A DNA stretch of 64,000 bases from Hermatobates lingyangjiaoensis (lineage: Eukaryota > Arthropoda > Insecta > Hemiptera > Hermatobatidae): positions 5,105,001-5,169,000 of the forward strand of contig JAPFBL010000049.1 in the NCBI GenBank assembly GCA_026182355.1. The letters run 5' to 3'. Below the pieces are notes generated by a model, which saw nothing but the letters and a program-made list of their open reading frames with translations, searched no databases and had not been told where the DNA came from. This document shows positions 37,106 to 51,088 of the stretch, one piece after another. A program made the translations under genes and the position numbers. Positions within the stretch are counted from its first letter, which is position 1. The number at the start of each line of letters is the position of its first letter.

Positions 37106-40100
37106 GTGAAGGTTGGTAGCAATCCTTCTTGCAATCATGTTTCTAAAAATTGTATGCCAATTTCATGCTTTTTAGAGAGTTTTTCTAATGTCCTGCATGC
37201 TCTTCTGAGTTGCTTGGGGAATAAAAAAATCAACTTGCCCAAACTTTTTCTTTCATATATACACATTATGACATTATTTTTATCCGTTGGGTACAACTAA
37301 CTAAATATTTGTTTAAATAAAACAACATGTTTCTGTCTCGTAGACCATCACCAGGCTTAGATGTAAGCCATCATTAGCCGTAAGCTTAGCCTGATGATGG
37401 TCTACGAGACCAAAACATGTTGTTTTATTTAAAATAATATTTAGTTAGTTGTACCTATCTGATATATGTATATATATACTTTCTCATTGGAAATACGATC
37501 CGAAGCGGACAAATATAGTTCAATGTACAAAAAGAAACATAGAGAAATCAAAAGCACATACTTACAGTCTCTAATTTTCGGTTTGAGCCGTCTTCAGGAA
37601 AGATAAGAGAGGGAAGCCAAGCGCACTGGTTCAGAGACGGTTGGAGACTGTTATTTTCAAATATAAAAGAGAAGCTTCCAAAGGAATTACAGAGTAATAT
37701 TATATATGCAATAAAGTGCAAAGACTGTAACAAAGTTTATTATGGAGCGCTTGGTTTCCCTCTCTTATCTCTCCTGAAGATGGCTCAAACCGAATATTTG
37801 AGACTGTAAGTATGTGCTTTTAATTTCTCTATGTTTTTTTCTGTACATTGAACTATATGTATAGTTGAATAAACCTCCTTATTTTACATTATCAATTCAA
37901 TTTTATCTGTCATATTTTCTATATATGATTTTAATCTTCACATCTCCTAATTGATGCAGGAATCCTCCGATGCTTTATGCCATGTTCGTCACACATGTTT
38001 TGATTCTTCACAAATCATCTTCAGGTTTAGTGTAACACTTCAACTTCTTTCCACGAATTTGTTTAGAAAAACGTAAACTTTCGGTTTAAAACTTTAAAAC
38101 AAAATAAACTACAAAAAAGCTAAATGAAATATTCTGATTTATTCATAGTCAAAGGTACTCCATTGCTTCGGACTAGCTAAACAACTTAAGGATTCCTTCA
38201 CTGTTGTACTTTTGATAGGCTAAAGCCAGATTTCACTAATAAATATCACTTGATCTCCAACTACTTATAATACGGAATGCCTCAGAGAGTTAATCCTCTT
38301 TTTTATTTGTGGTGAGTAACTTGAATATATATAAGCGATTATCGAAAACGATTCAAGGAACTAAGCATCATTAAAAAAAAAGAGAGAAAAAACTCACCAT
38401 GATATTTCGACATCTGTCTTGACCAGTAAGTTGAAGTGAACCTGAACTTCTCAGAAGGTAGGCTATGGCTGAAATCTCATCCTCAGAAGCATTCTGTCAA
38501 TGTAGCCACATTACAAGGAAGGATAGATCTGGAAAAACAAAAAAAGAATATTAATAATTGATAAAATAAAAAAGTAGAATATAAATAAAAAAATTAAAAA
38601 AAATTAAAACAAGTATTAAATGAATTTAAAAAATAAATCATATTTGTATAATACTATCCATATTATATATCTCAATTTTTATTTATTTATTTTAAATTTG
38701 ATTGTATATTTGTGCGAAATTTTTATTATATTATTTATTTTTTTTTTATTATTGCCTTGTTTTCCATCCCTTTATAAAGGATAGCATAGGTAGAACGCAG
38801 AGAGAGTTCTTCTGAGAAGAGATTTCAGTCCTGATTTCCTTTCCCGGGGCTCACTTCACTCTCCTGATGACGACGGAAGTGTATTTTTTATCTATGGGTT
38901 TATATATATAAACTATAATTTTCAAAAGATCACACAGAAATGAACACACAGAAACTAAGTACTATATTTCGATGTTTTTGTCATCAGGAATAGATGTGAA
39001 TCGCTCCAAAGGCTGATAACTACTGACTTCTTGAGTTCAAAAAGAATCACTCAAACAGTGTAGCCAACTTTCGGAGGAAGGGAGACAAGGGAGATAAAGA
39101 AATAAAAACCAAATAAAGATTAAATGAATGAAAACATTTAACTACAAATAAAATAAAACGTATTAACTACTTGTAAAAAACCAAGCTAAAAATAAAAATA
39201 GAAATAAAAAATGAAACTGAGTAAGTAAAACAAGAATAAAATAAATTAAAGGAACAATTAACGATTGAGGTTAAGTCCAGGAGCAGATCTACATCCCAGG
39301 AGACTAATAAGTGCTTCTTATGAAGCTCTCGAAGTGGCATTAGCACCAGTTTCATTAATATACCTAGGAAACTGTATATGGAAACAGTAATTGAAACTGA
39401 GTCTGTGAAAACTGGCATGACTAGCAACTAGAAGATCACTGCGCTTGCCAACAGAGACCTATGAATATTCATATGAAATCTTAGCTAGGTGCAAGTTAAA
39501 CCCACATAAAAAGCATCACATTGGGTGCAATCCAAACAAAAAACGCAGTTACCGGAGGTACAAGACCTTGTGACAGGTAGAGTAGGTGCGTTTGCTGAGG
39601 AAAGAAGTAAAGGAAGGAACGGGATTGATGACAGGGCAAGTAAGACTGCAACGACGTTCACATTGCATCATACCACTAACAGTATTGGGAAAAGAGATAT
39701 GTGAAAAGATAGATCTGAGATTAACAGGTTTGCGGTATGAAATGGAAGTTACTCCTCAGAGACAGAAGAAGTAGAAAGTATAAGGAAGAACTCCTTGAAA
39801 ACTGTGCCCAGCTTATGAGCTCCAAGAAAATTAGTTGGGATGAGGAAATTACTATCACTGCAATCCCTTCTAGGGCCAGAATCATGATGCACATCAGTAG
39901 GGACTGTACTGAAATCAGTAGGGCCTGTGTCTGAACGGAAGAAGTGAATACCCGGGCAGGTACAAACGTTCCATCATTGCGGCTTATGTGAGAAGGTCTC
40001 TAACTTATTGCAGTGAATGGCCAGCTAACGAGCTTTACTTCGAGTGTCATCTTTTAGAGCTTCTACTGTCAAATGGAAGTTCTGCCTGGACCGTTTGGAG

Positions 40101-43100
40101 GGAAGAAGAAGGAGAGGAATGTTCTCGCGCCGAATTCAATCCATACAAAGCAACTACCACTTCCATTTCGTCTGACCTGCACTTTTCTTGCATTTGCCAC
40201 CCAGATGACTGCAGTTTCAGTTCTGTCACAGTACCATTTAGAGCACTGTCATTTTTATATTTCCGCTTATGTGAAAAGCGACAATCCTTCTCAATTACAA
40301 GCTGTTTCAGGAGTGCATTTGGCACGCTACTTCTATTTATATTAGCCTGAAGAAAGTGAAGAATCCTTGAATCAATTATTGCTACCATTAAGAGCCTCTT
40401 GGAATACCCTGCACTTCCCAAGCCTATAAGGGTAACGTTCTAATTTTACGCGTTACATACACAGAGTAAGCAATGCTCAGGGGCGCAACACTTATACCTT
40501 GTGTCTTCCTTGACCACATCTTACGCAGAGTCTATTCCTATTTAGTCGCTTACAGGACAGTGTACTGTACCCGTAAACTAGGCATATGAAGCACCTAGTT
40601 GCTTATTCTGCAATTCACTAATCCTATCTTGAGTTTTTGATGCTCTATAATTCTTATCCCAGCTTTTTCACTCAACTGAACAATGGCCGCTCGTTGTCCT
40701 CTTGTATTTCTCTTCTGACGTGTACTTTGAAGTATACAATGCCAGGCGAAATCTTTTTCAGAGATTTTATCTCATTTGTGATATCGGTGAGGTAATCCAA
40801 GTTTTTTATTTCAGTAGTTCATCGTGGTTCTATACTTGAGACTTCTGCATTGTGTCCCAGTACTCTCTTTACACATTTTGAAAAAGACTACTTTGATTTA
40901 GTGTTAGCTGAATTCTACCGTCTGAAGGTAGGGCCGTAGATGTCTGGCCCAGGACATTTAGAGATGACTTTTTTCAGTTCTTCTGCTGTAAAGGGAGAGA
41001 GGTCTTCATTATCTAGTTTACCACTGTCAGTTTTCCTTTCCCATTTTTGGGGATAAGAATCTTTAAGAATAATTGGTCTAACAATATCATCCATCTTATC
41101 TGGTTCTAAAGGAGCCTTTTAAAAACTTGTTCTTAATCGCTCTGATACTATTTTTTAACCAAAACCCCAAGAATCCCCATCTACTGACCTACAAAGCTCT
41201 TTCCAGCATTTTGTCTCACAGGTCTTTATAACAATGCTTAGTTTCCTTTTAAAAAGTATGTACCCTCGATTTCTAAAGGAGCCATGCTATTCCGTTTTCT
41301 TGCTCTTTACACTTTTCGTCTGGCCATGAGACATTCACTGCTTATTTTCGAAATAATAATAATAATTATAATATTATTATTATTATTATTATTTCAGGGA
41401 TAGAAACACCAAGTCTTTACACAATAGATTTTATAAAACGTCGATGCGTTTCGAACACTTAGTGTTCACCTTCAGATTACAGCTACTATATAAGATATGA
41501 ACAGAACATGTGAAACTGAATACAGAAACCTCAACTAAAATATAACTAAAAAGCTTTTCATACCTGTTTTAGTAAGGAGATGTGAGAGTGTTCTATGACT
41601 CCTTGAACATTCCACCCTCTTACTAAGGCAGGTATATAAGTCTTTTTAGTTTAAAGTTTGGTTTCGTTTTTCTGTATTTAGTTGCACATTTTTATTTCAT
41701 ATTTTATATTGTAGATCTAATCTGAGGATGAACACTAAGTGTTCAAATGGTGTTGGATTCTAATTATGACCATACAATACATCATACAATATATGGTTGC
41801 ATAACTGGTGAATAATAATAATTATTATAAAGGAAATAACATGTTATACCAACTGTGGTATTAAATAGTATCCGAATAGAGTATAGAGAGACTCTCGTCT
41901 TGCTTGGTTTTGGTTGCGATTAAAACCGTAAACCCATTTCCATGGGTTTCTCATATTTAAAATAATAAAACATTGTCCAATAACAACTGAGAATCAGATC
42001 AAGCCATATTAATACGATTAGTTTGTATTTTGATAATAACAAAGATTGAATATAGATGTCAAATTTTCAGTTCCCAAAGGTAGGCTCTACTGGGTCCTTT
42101 AGATTTGATAATTAGTCAGGGACTAAGATTTGCCTTAAGACAAGTACCTCCGAATCTATCTACGCAATGGCTGGTGTCATACCACAGAGTTACAGAAGGG
42201 AATTGATAGCGGAAAAATATATCGAAATGGTAGGGACAAACTAAATAATTTATAAACTCGTTTTTGCTGAACACCTCATTAACATAATATCAGTGGCTCT
42301 CATCAAGATCAAAATCCTTAACCATTCGGTCAGCTGAAATAAAGTAGAAACTGCCTCTGAGAGATATATTAGTGCTACGAGTTAAGACTCCTCTTTACCC
42401 ACCTTGAGCATACCCAAAACTTATTGTTCATCCTCGACCAAACAAATATGGGAATAGTAATTCTCTACCAAAGGTGTAAAGTAGCTTTCCGGGAGTTTCT
42501 CTGCGAATTTATCGAGCATAGGCTTATTTTTATTGATGATTCCCGATTACCAAGGGACTCTGCATGCGTTATACACTCAATGAACACAACAAGGTCGTAA
42601 TCCTTGCCAGTAGAAGCGAGTGTGTACACTAATAAGTTGTCTGCTATAATAAAAATGCCTGTTATAATTTACAGAGTCTGAAAAATTATTCCTAGTGTTG
42701 TCAGATTTGAAGTCTGCACTCACGGTCATAAAGAACCCATTCACAGAGCAACCCATTGACAAGCCTAATTTATGAACGCGTGAAAGAATTGACTATAGAT
42801 AAGAAGCTGGTGGAGTTTTCCTGGATTCCAGACCGTGTGGTAATAGAGGGGAAATGAGCTGACTAACAGAGCTGGAAATGCAACTGTAGAAAATATGAAC
42901 AAAGAAATGCTTGCAATCAGACCGGAGGACAGTTGGGAAGCTGTGGTATGTCGCCAGGTGGGCATCAGCCTGAGTTGACTCCAGGTTATAACCCAGCCGC
43001 CATGGAGTAGTAATGAATTGCTTAAAAATCGGCCACAGCAGGTTGACTCACGGTTTGCTTCTTACGGTGGAGACTAGACAATATTCAGGTCCCTTTAACT

Positions 43101-43494
43101 ATTACCTTTTACCATATCTGTAACCATGACTAGGTCCTTTTACCAGAGGAGCGTATTGTGGCTCAGTGCTCATTGTACTAGTGGCGGGGGAGGGGGGGAG
43201 GGGAGGGAGTGTGCAAGTGTCACCTGACCTAACATTGGTGCTAACACCAAGAAATCAAGGAATCGTTTCATTTTTTAAAAGACTGCCAGGCGCTCATGCA
43301 AATGTACACTGTAAATGTCATTAAGTTCCATTGTTACTTCCCTACATGTAATGTTATGTTTCCAAATACTTAGTTAATAATAGATAAATAATATTATATT
43401 TTCATAGATTTAGTTATTAACAAGTAGGTAAAATAAGTTGTTTTGTAGTATTTGCTTACAGAGTTAATGTCTCCAAGCCAATGAGCTTAAAAGA

Positions 43495-43529
<35 letters not shown>

Positions 43530-45179
43530 CATGCTGAATTGTTCTAAATTAATGATTTCAAGTTTCTTGTAACTGATAAACTTGATAAAATCACATTAAA
43601 ACAAATGAAATCAGTAGTGATTATCTATGAGTTTGATATTACGTATAAACGATAGCCAGATTAAAATAAAACCAAACTCAATTAATTCTGTAGGAGATTG
43701 GTATTATGTCTACTTACAGTAAAGTTAAGTGCAGACCATTACAGATTTCTTTCATTTATTATGAAACTTTATTTTATCCACATGACATTGTATAACAGAA
43801 GAAAATACATTTTGATGGGCTTCCGATTCAACGGTTTTAAACTTACTTCTTGAGAGTTTCAATAGCTAAATCGACCATGTAAACTAGTAGTTTTCAATAT
43901 CATTTTCGGAAAACTAATTAAAAACTAAGGTTTTATTAGAAGAGATTGATTTTTACTTCAATGTCTTTTATGGTTTTTTTTTTATTAAAAGTTATTCACA
44001 TTAAGTGGCAGTTATTTGAAAAAAATACAAATATTTTCAGTTTTCAAAGTTGAAGAATAAATATATACCGCTTTTAAAAATTGGTCTAGACGTAGTCTCC
44101 AATTAGAAGAAACATTAATAGGAGTATGTCTCTTATTTGGATTAGACTTATCCTTAGATTCTATGAATTTATTTCAGCCTTTGACCTAAATATATATTTC
44201 CCTTTATTTAGATATTTTTTTTATATATACCAAACTATATTTTGTACTATTATTGCTTATGAAATTTGTTTCAGATAATGTTAATGGCAACTCGGAAAAC
44301 TCAACTTCTTTTCCTGGAGACAGTACAGGTTCTTGTTCAGATGGTGAAAGACTTGAAGATGGCTGTCAGAGGGTAGTGAATCAACACTTATTGTTCATAT
44401 AAACATCATATATATATATATATAGTTCAATATAGACAAAGAAACATAGAGAAATCAAAAGAACTTAGTCCGTACTTTTATTTATGTATCAATTTCTTTG
44501 TTCGTCCCTCAATTTTTTCTTTTATTTATTTATTGTTTTCATATTCCACTAATTTAATGTAATTATAAATTGATTCCTGTCTACCTTATTTTCTGTGACC
44601 GGGCGCGCATGCGCCAGCACTGTTGGCCTCCAACCGTCTCTGAACCAGTGCGCTTGGTTTCCCTCTCTTATCTCTCCTGAAGACGGTTCAAACCAAAAAT
44701 TAGAGACTGCAAGTGTGTTCTTTTGATTTCTCTATGTTTTTTTGTCTATATTGAACTATATTTATCCGTTTTGGATCGTATTTCCAACGAAAAAGTATAT
44801 ATATATATATATATGATAATAATCAAAATAACACTTGATATAATAGATGGATTAATTTACCACAATGAAAACAATTTTTGAAACAATGCTCTAAGGCCTT
44901 TCGTTAACACATCGTCAGAGATTAAAGTGAATTAAAAAAACAATAAATACTTGTTAACTTGGCTGATTGAAATTTCCAGAATTGATGGCAACCCTGAATG
45001 TGTTTAATGATGAAGTCTTCATCTGTTTAATTATCCCGCTAATCACAACTTCATCTAATTTGTAGAGTCCTTGGCTATTGTTCATCAACTTCTCATAAAA
45101 GTTCTTTATGAGCGCACTTTCCACGATATTTCTTCTTCTTTCTGAAGACACGTATATTAATTCATTTGCTTCATCCCAG

Positions 45180-45214
<35 letters not shown>

Positions 45215-48200
45215 CAAGATTTCACATAGGCACGTGAAATAACAATCAATGATCAAACAACAATATGAAATGTGGGGGGGGGGGGGGGGGGAAGAGACTA
45301 AAATCTTTCAACAGTAACAAGCGGTCTTTGTCAGAGTCAAAAACCGCTTCATCAGAGTCAAAAACGGTTGGGTTTTGACTCTGAAGAAGACCGCTTGTTA
45401 CAGTTGAAAGATTTTAGTCTCCCCCTCCCCCCAAATTTCATAATGTGGTTTGACCATATATAATATATATATAGATGCGTGTGTGTGTGTGTGTGTCATT
45501 TAAAAATTAATAGAACTTTGAATAATATTGTTTGGACATCTTAGTATGTTTTTCTAAGGGTGCTTCTGTTTTTGTTATCTTATATGAAAAGATTGAGTAC
45601 ATATGGCCGACAAAATCTGTTAATAGGAAATGATTCAATCTTAGCATAAACACTAACTAATTGATTTTTACCCTATCAACTAGTTATTACTAGCACTACC
45701 TGAGTCAGAATTAAAGAATATACATATATTTCTTAAGATATAGGTAGGAATTTTTTCATGACACTTTTATGATAAAGTTCGTATAAAATTTCCCATGATC
45801 CATAGCACATGGCAGTCATTTGCATAGGGTTAATACAAAGAGTACGATTAGATCTTGATCTATTCTGCTAAATTATAATGAAAAATATTTTCATTTATAA
45901 ACTAGTGAATGTATAGACATGCGTAATGTAAATATTGTATTCAAGTTTTCCCGCATTGTGCTTCACATATGACGAGCAACCAGTGGATAACTTTAAACTT
46001 CTTGATTCCGCACATAGGGTTTAACAGTAGATAATTCTTAGTGATTTAAGAACTTTATCATTGTATTTATTCATTTCAGATAGATTTTAACCTAAATAGT
46101 GATTTGTATTCTTTTAATATTAAATGTATTAATTTCATGAAATGTGGTTATATAAAAATTCACTTTCTACTATGCTTAAAACAGTTTTTAAAAACTTTAT
46201 TATTGAAGTAGATAGAGGAGATTTTTAATATGATTTTATTTACTTCTCGAACTGAGATTAATCAAAGTTGTACTAGTTTATTCTCGATATACTTAGATAA
46301 GGCTTTTGCACTTTAGTGTACCTTACATTAATCTGGTCTTGATGGAATATGACAGACAATTACTAGGCCATTACTCTATGACTAGGTGACTAAGATAAAA
46401 AGGGCCTTCTATGTACATTTAGCCCTGATAATCCATTTACGCTCATCAGCATGATCCATGCAGGTAATCCTCACCCCTAGGGTAAAGCATACCCTAATAG
46501 CTTATTGTTTTCAGATCGAGGATCCCTTCTGGGTTATGGTACAGGTCTCCATTAATCCACAATTTTCATCTAATTGTAATGACTGTGCTTGTAACTCAAA
46601 CTATATAAATAAAAGAAAGGTCTGTACATTTTGTCTGTACATTGCTTAGAACTGACTCATTTCAAGTTTTCTTTACGTTTCATACATTATAGAAACCGAA
46701 TCCACCCTTACAAAAAATTTCTGTTGGTTTGTCAGTTTGTCGGAATGTCCGCAAAATTTTGTCACAAGTAAACTCAGCCACCATAAAACATATCAAGCTG
46801 AAACTTTGAAAGTAGATTTGTGTATGTCTAACTTAAAATATAGGCTCTGAATTGATTGAAAATTCAACGTAGAAGTGAAGTTATGGACGTTTAAAGAAAA
46901 AACGTTTGTCACAAGTAAACTCAGCTACCATGAGATATAGCGAGCTGAATCTTTGACACTAGATTTGTGTATGTCTAACGTAAAATACAGGCTCTGAATG
47001 GACTTTTAAGCTGTATTTTGCTAACTTCACAGATATGTTTATTTTGAAAATATCCAGGTGTAGTAAGTAGGTATTGATAGTTGATTTCAATTTCAGTTGC
47101 GTGTATGAATATATTGCGTATTTGAGATCATTGAAAAGGTGTTTCCCAGAGTTGAAGATGTACCATCCGTTCAGAATAAATAGCTTTGTGAACGAGCAAT
47201 ATTCCTGCCTTACTATGAACAGCAAGGAAAAATCAACAAAGTCCTTACACTATATTAATCTGAGGAAAGAACTTAGAAGTCAGTAAAGAGAGTGATTCGT
47301 GATGAGGAAGCAGTTCATTATCCAACTGAATTTCTTGACTCCGTGACTGATCCTGGACTGCCTGCTCATGAGCATAAATTAAAGTAGGAACATCAATCAT
47401 GCTGCGATTTAGTATCAGTAACAAATTACATGTTACGAAACTTGAGTGCCCCAAAAATGGAACGGGACAGGACTCTGAGTTCGACAGATATGCCATAGAG
47501 ACGGACATCATGACTGGGTGTGGTACTGGAGTGTTTGTGTGTATACCACACATACCGTTGATTCTGATCCACTCTCCGTTTACATTCAAACGATTGCAAT
47601 GCCCTGTCAATGTTTGTTTTGCAATGACTGTAACTAAGTCGCATGGGGAAACTCTATCTACCGCAGGAAGTGAAGTGAGTGAGACCAAGTTTTTCTCACA
47701 TGGTCAACTGTAGTTTGTTTGCCCAAGAGTCAGAAGTTCCAACTCTTTGTTCTTCTATGAAGGTGAAGGACAGACAGCCAGGGTGGTGTTTACAGAGGCA
47801 TTTGCTTAACACTGTACTAATAATGATATTTTCTAATTTTTTAATAATGATATTTTCTAATGATATTTTGGAATACCAAGTATAATCAAACTTTTGATTC
47901 CGTCAAAGACGGATACGTTTGCTAGTCGGAAATAAGTGCAAAAGCCTTATCTAAATATCGAGAATAACCATAATCAGCTTACGTTTTTTTGCATAGTAAA
48001 TCGGCAGTAGGCTAATATCCTTGAGTTCTAATCTGTTAGCTTCAAGCTAATAATATTTGACCATATACAGAGCTTCAAAGATTGCTGCTTATCCGGTAAT
48101 GGTTCAGGTTGTCCAATAGACTTTATTTAGAAATTAAATTTCTTTTATTTAGTGATTTTCTCATCTTCAGGTTGAACAGGGATATTTCAGAAATCAATTT

Positions 48201-51041
48201 TGATTTTTTACATTTATTATTATTAATTTGTATTATTTCTGACTCTAAGAATACTGCTAGATATATTATCTTATATACATACAAATGCTTCCTATTATTT
48301 GCAGCTATGCTAGTCGTGTTTGCTATCAGTCATACTGCTATTCTCACAATTTCCTTCATGAGGTACTTTTATTACTTTTGAGCAATGAAACAAATCATTG
48401 TTTCTTATACATACTAGCTAATTCTGTAATCTCACTCTTATATACTGACGAGTCAAAAATTAATAATGAAACCAGTGTAAAGAAGTTGATTCCAATGTGG
48501 ATACCTTGAACTAAACCAATATCCAGCGGTCTTGAGCAATTTTTACAACACATCCTTGCTTTCATAGGAGTGGAATTGACATATGGATCAAGAAGAAAGC
48601 AGATAAAAATTGGTTAGAAAAACTGGATCCAATTTTGTTTTAAAAGCTCATTTAAACTGAACTTACATTTGTAAGAAAATGACATCCTTAAAGAAAGGAT
48701 TTACTTATAGTAAAGTAACAACAAAGTATAAATAAGTAGAATTCTACATATTTATATCTTATTGAAATGGTTCATATTAAGAGGCTGTGTTTTTTTTTCA
48801 AAATGGCTTCAACATTAAAATTAAAATTGGAATTTAGTATGTTGACTCAAATTTAACGGAATTCAAGTCATCAGTAGACATTTTGCAACGCAAGCAACTT
48901 TGACTCCACTCAATTGTTTATGATTTAAACATTGGTCACTGGCTACGAGTATATTGCTGTCATGGACGAGATGATATCCAAGTAAAACAGACTTTGCAAA
49001 CAAATATAGTAATTCATATTATCTTTTCTCTAAGCAATAATATATTGCATATCTTATCAAGATTTAGAAATTTTAAAAATTGTCTTAAAAAACATAATGA
49101 TGATTTCGTTATTTTGTAGGTATTAACTGATTTACTTTTTCCAGTTATACAAAGTAGCTCAATAAGAGGAGATGTTTGTGAAAGATTGTGCCTATTTATA
49201 TGCAAATATATTTTGACCTTCTGCTCTATTACCTTAATACAGCACATTTATTTTTATACAGTTCATTTTCTACTATATTACTTTTAGAGTTAGAAGACAA
49301 GGTTATCCTCCTGTTACATTAACGACTCTCCCCTCCCAGTTGCTGATGTACAGTGATATCTGGGGATGTCACTCCCCAGATCGACAAACGACTGACATAG
49401 AATCCACATACTAGACTGAAACGACAAGACTTCATGAGTCGATATAAAGTTGATATCCAGATCCCTAATAAAAAAACAAATTTGAGGCTACAAAGCAAAA
49501 TACTAATAACTACAATACATAAACCGATTTGGACTAATGGACTCGAAATCTGGGGATCAACCAAGTGTACAAACATCCAAAGATCCAAACACTCTATCCA
49601 TAATCATTTTGAAAATTGTACAAGTTTCATTTTATGTTTCTAACAAACTATTCATAACGATCTTAAAATTATTTTTATCCACCAAGAAATTCGATCAGGA
49701 TACCGTAAATTTAATTAATCTTTTCCCATCAACCTTTCCTTTCATTCAGTAATTGTCATCACACAAGATTAAGACTAATCCTATTTGAGGACTGAAAAGA
49801 TGTTTGCCTCGAGATCTGCTTAGCAATGATAACTAACAGGACTAATGACAAGTAATTAAAACAAGTCAGAATAGGGAATACATCAATGGGTAGGTTTCTC
49901 TACTCTTTTATTTTTCTGTTGATGTAACGAGGATCAATATTACTTGTTACCTCTCTATTACCTAGTTGTATTAATAAATATAAAAAAAATATAGAGTGGC
50001 CTACACTCTTTACTATAAGAAAACATAATATTCTTCTATAATATAACTTCTTGGGTATATAATATATATTGTCCCATTTACACATATTATAAATGTCTAA
50101 ATGGAAGATGTTTACTAGTCTTTCATTCCTGGAGGAAGTACAGATGGTGATTAATCCAGTTATCAATATACTCGTACACCCTTATTCTTGTATATCACAC
50201 AACTGATGCATACAATATTATTAGTATTACTCATCAGCAGTAATAAAACTTTTGTAAAGCCAAAGTGAAGATTTTGTGTAACGAAATAATCTCTTATAGG
50301 AGAACATGGCTTTTGTTCCTACAGCCAGTGGATCTCTTACATGCCATTTGTAATATTACATGGATCTGTTACATTTGATGTCTTTATCTGTCCTTCTACA
50401 TTAAAGATTTTAGCCAAGGTTTTACCTTTAAGACTTCAAAATATTCCTAATTTGTTTGAAAAATGTCAGAAATAAGTAAGAAAAAATGTCAGTGTCATCG
50501 AATCACCAAAGAATTAACTTAAACTTAGTATCCCATTTGTAAATGTAAGCAAAGTAAATAACTGTGAACAAATCCGACAAGTATAGAGGTGAACGATTAG
50601 TCCGGGATGAATTCACTACTTCTTTTTCAACCTCTATTTTTACGTATTATTTCATTTTTATTCATCAAACGGTATGGCCTTTATCCTCCTCATAAGCTTT
50701 CAGATTGAATGAGAAATAAAAATTGTGTACATTTTATTGAAAACAATATATTTCCAGTTGTTTAAGTTGTTTAAACATTTCAAGTCTCTAGAGGTTATGA
50801 TTGAAGAGAAAAAAATGTCTAAAAACACAATTTGGCAAAAAAGTGACTATCATTATGTATAATTGCTCCCAAACAATAGGGTTCATTTAATTTTCATTTC
50901 ATTTCATTTACTCAAACTATGAGACCCATTTTTGTATAAAATATTACTTAATTTTATTAGTCCATTAAATATTGTAAACTGTTGCGTCTACACAAATTTT
51001 TGGATACACAATCACCCACCCACCCACACACACACACACAC

Positions 51042-51088
<47 letters not shown>

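Noticed and set aside
47245..47688. 147-codon open frame on minus
   Set aside because: Antisense of the Helitron helicase remnant on +.
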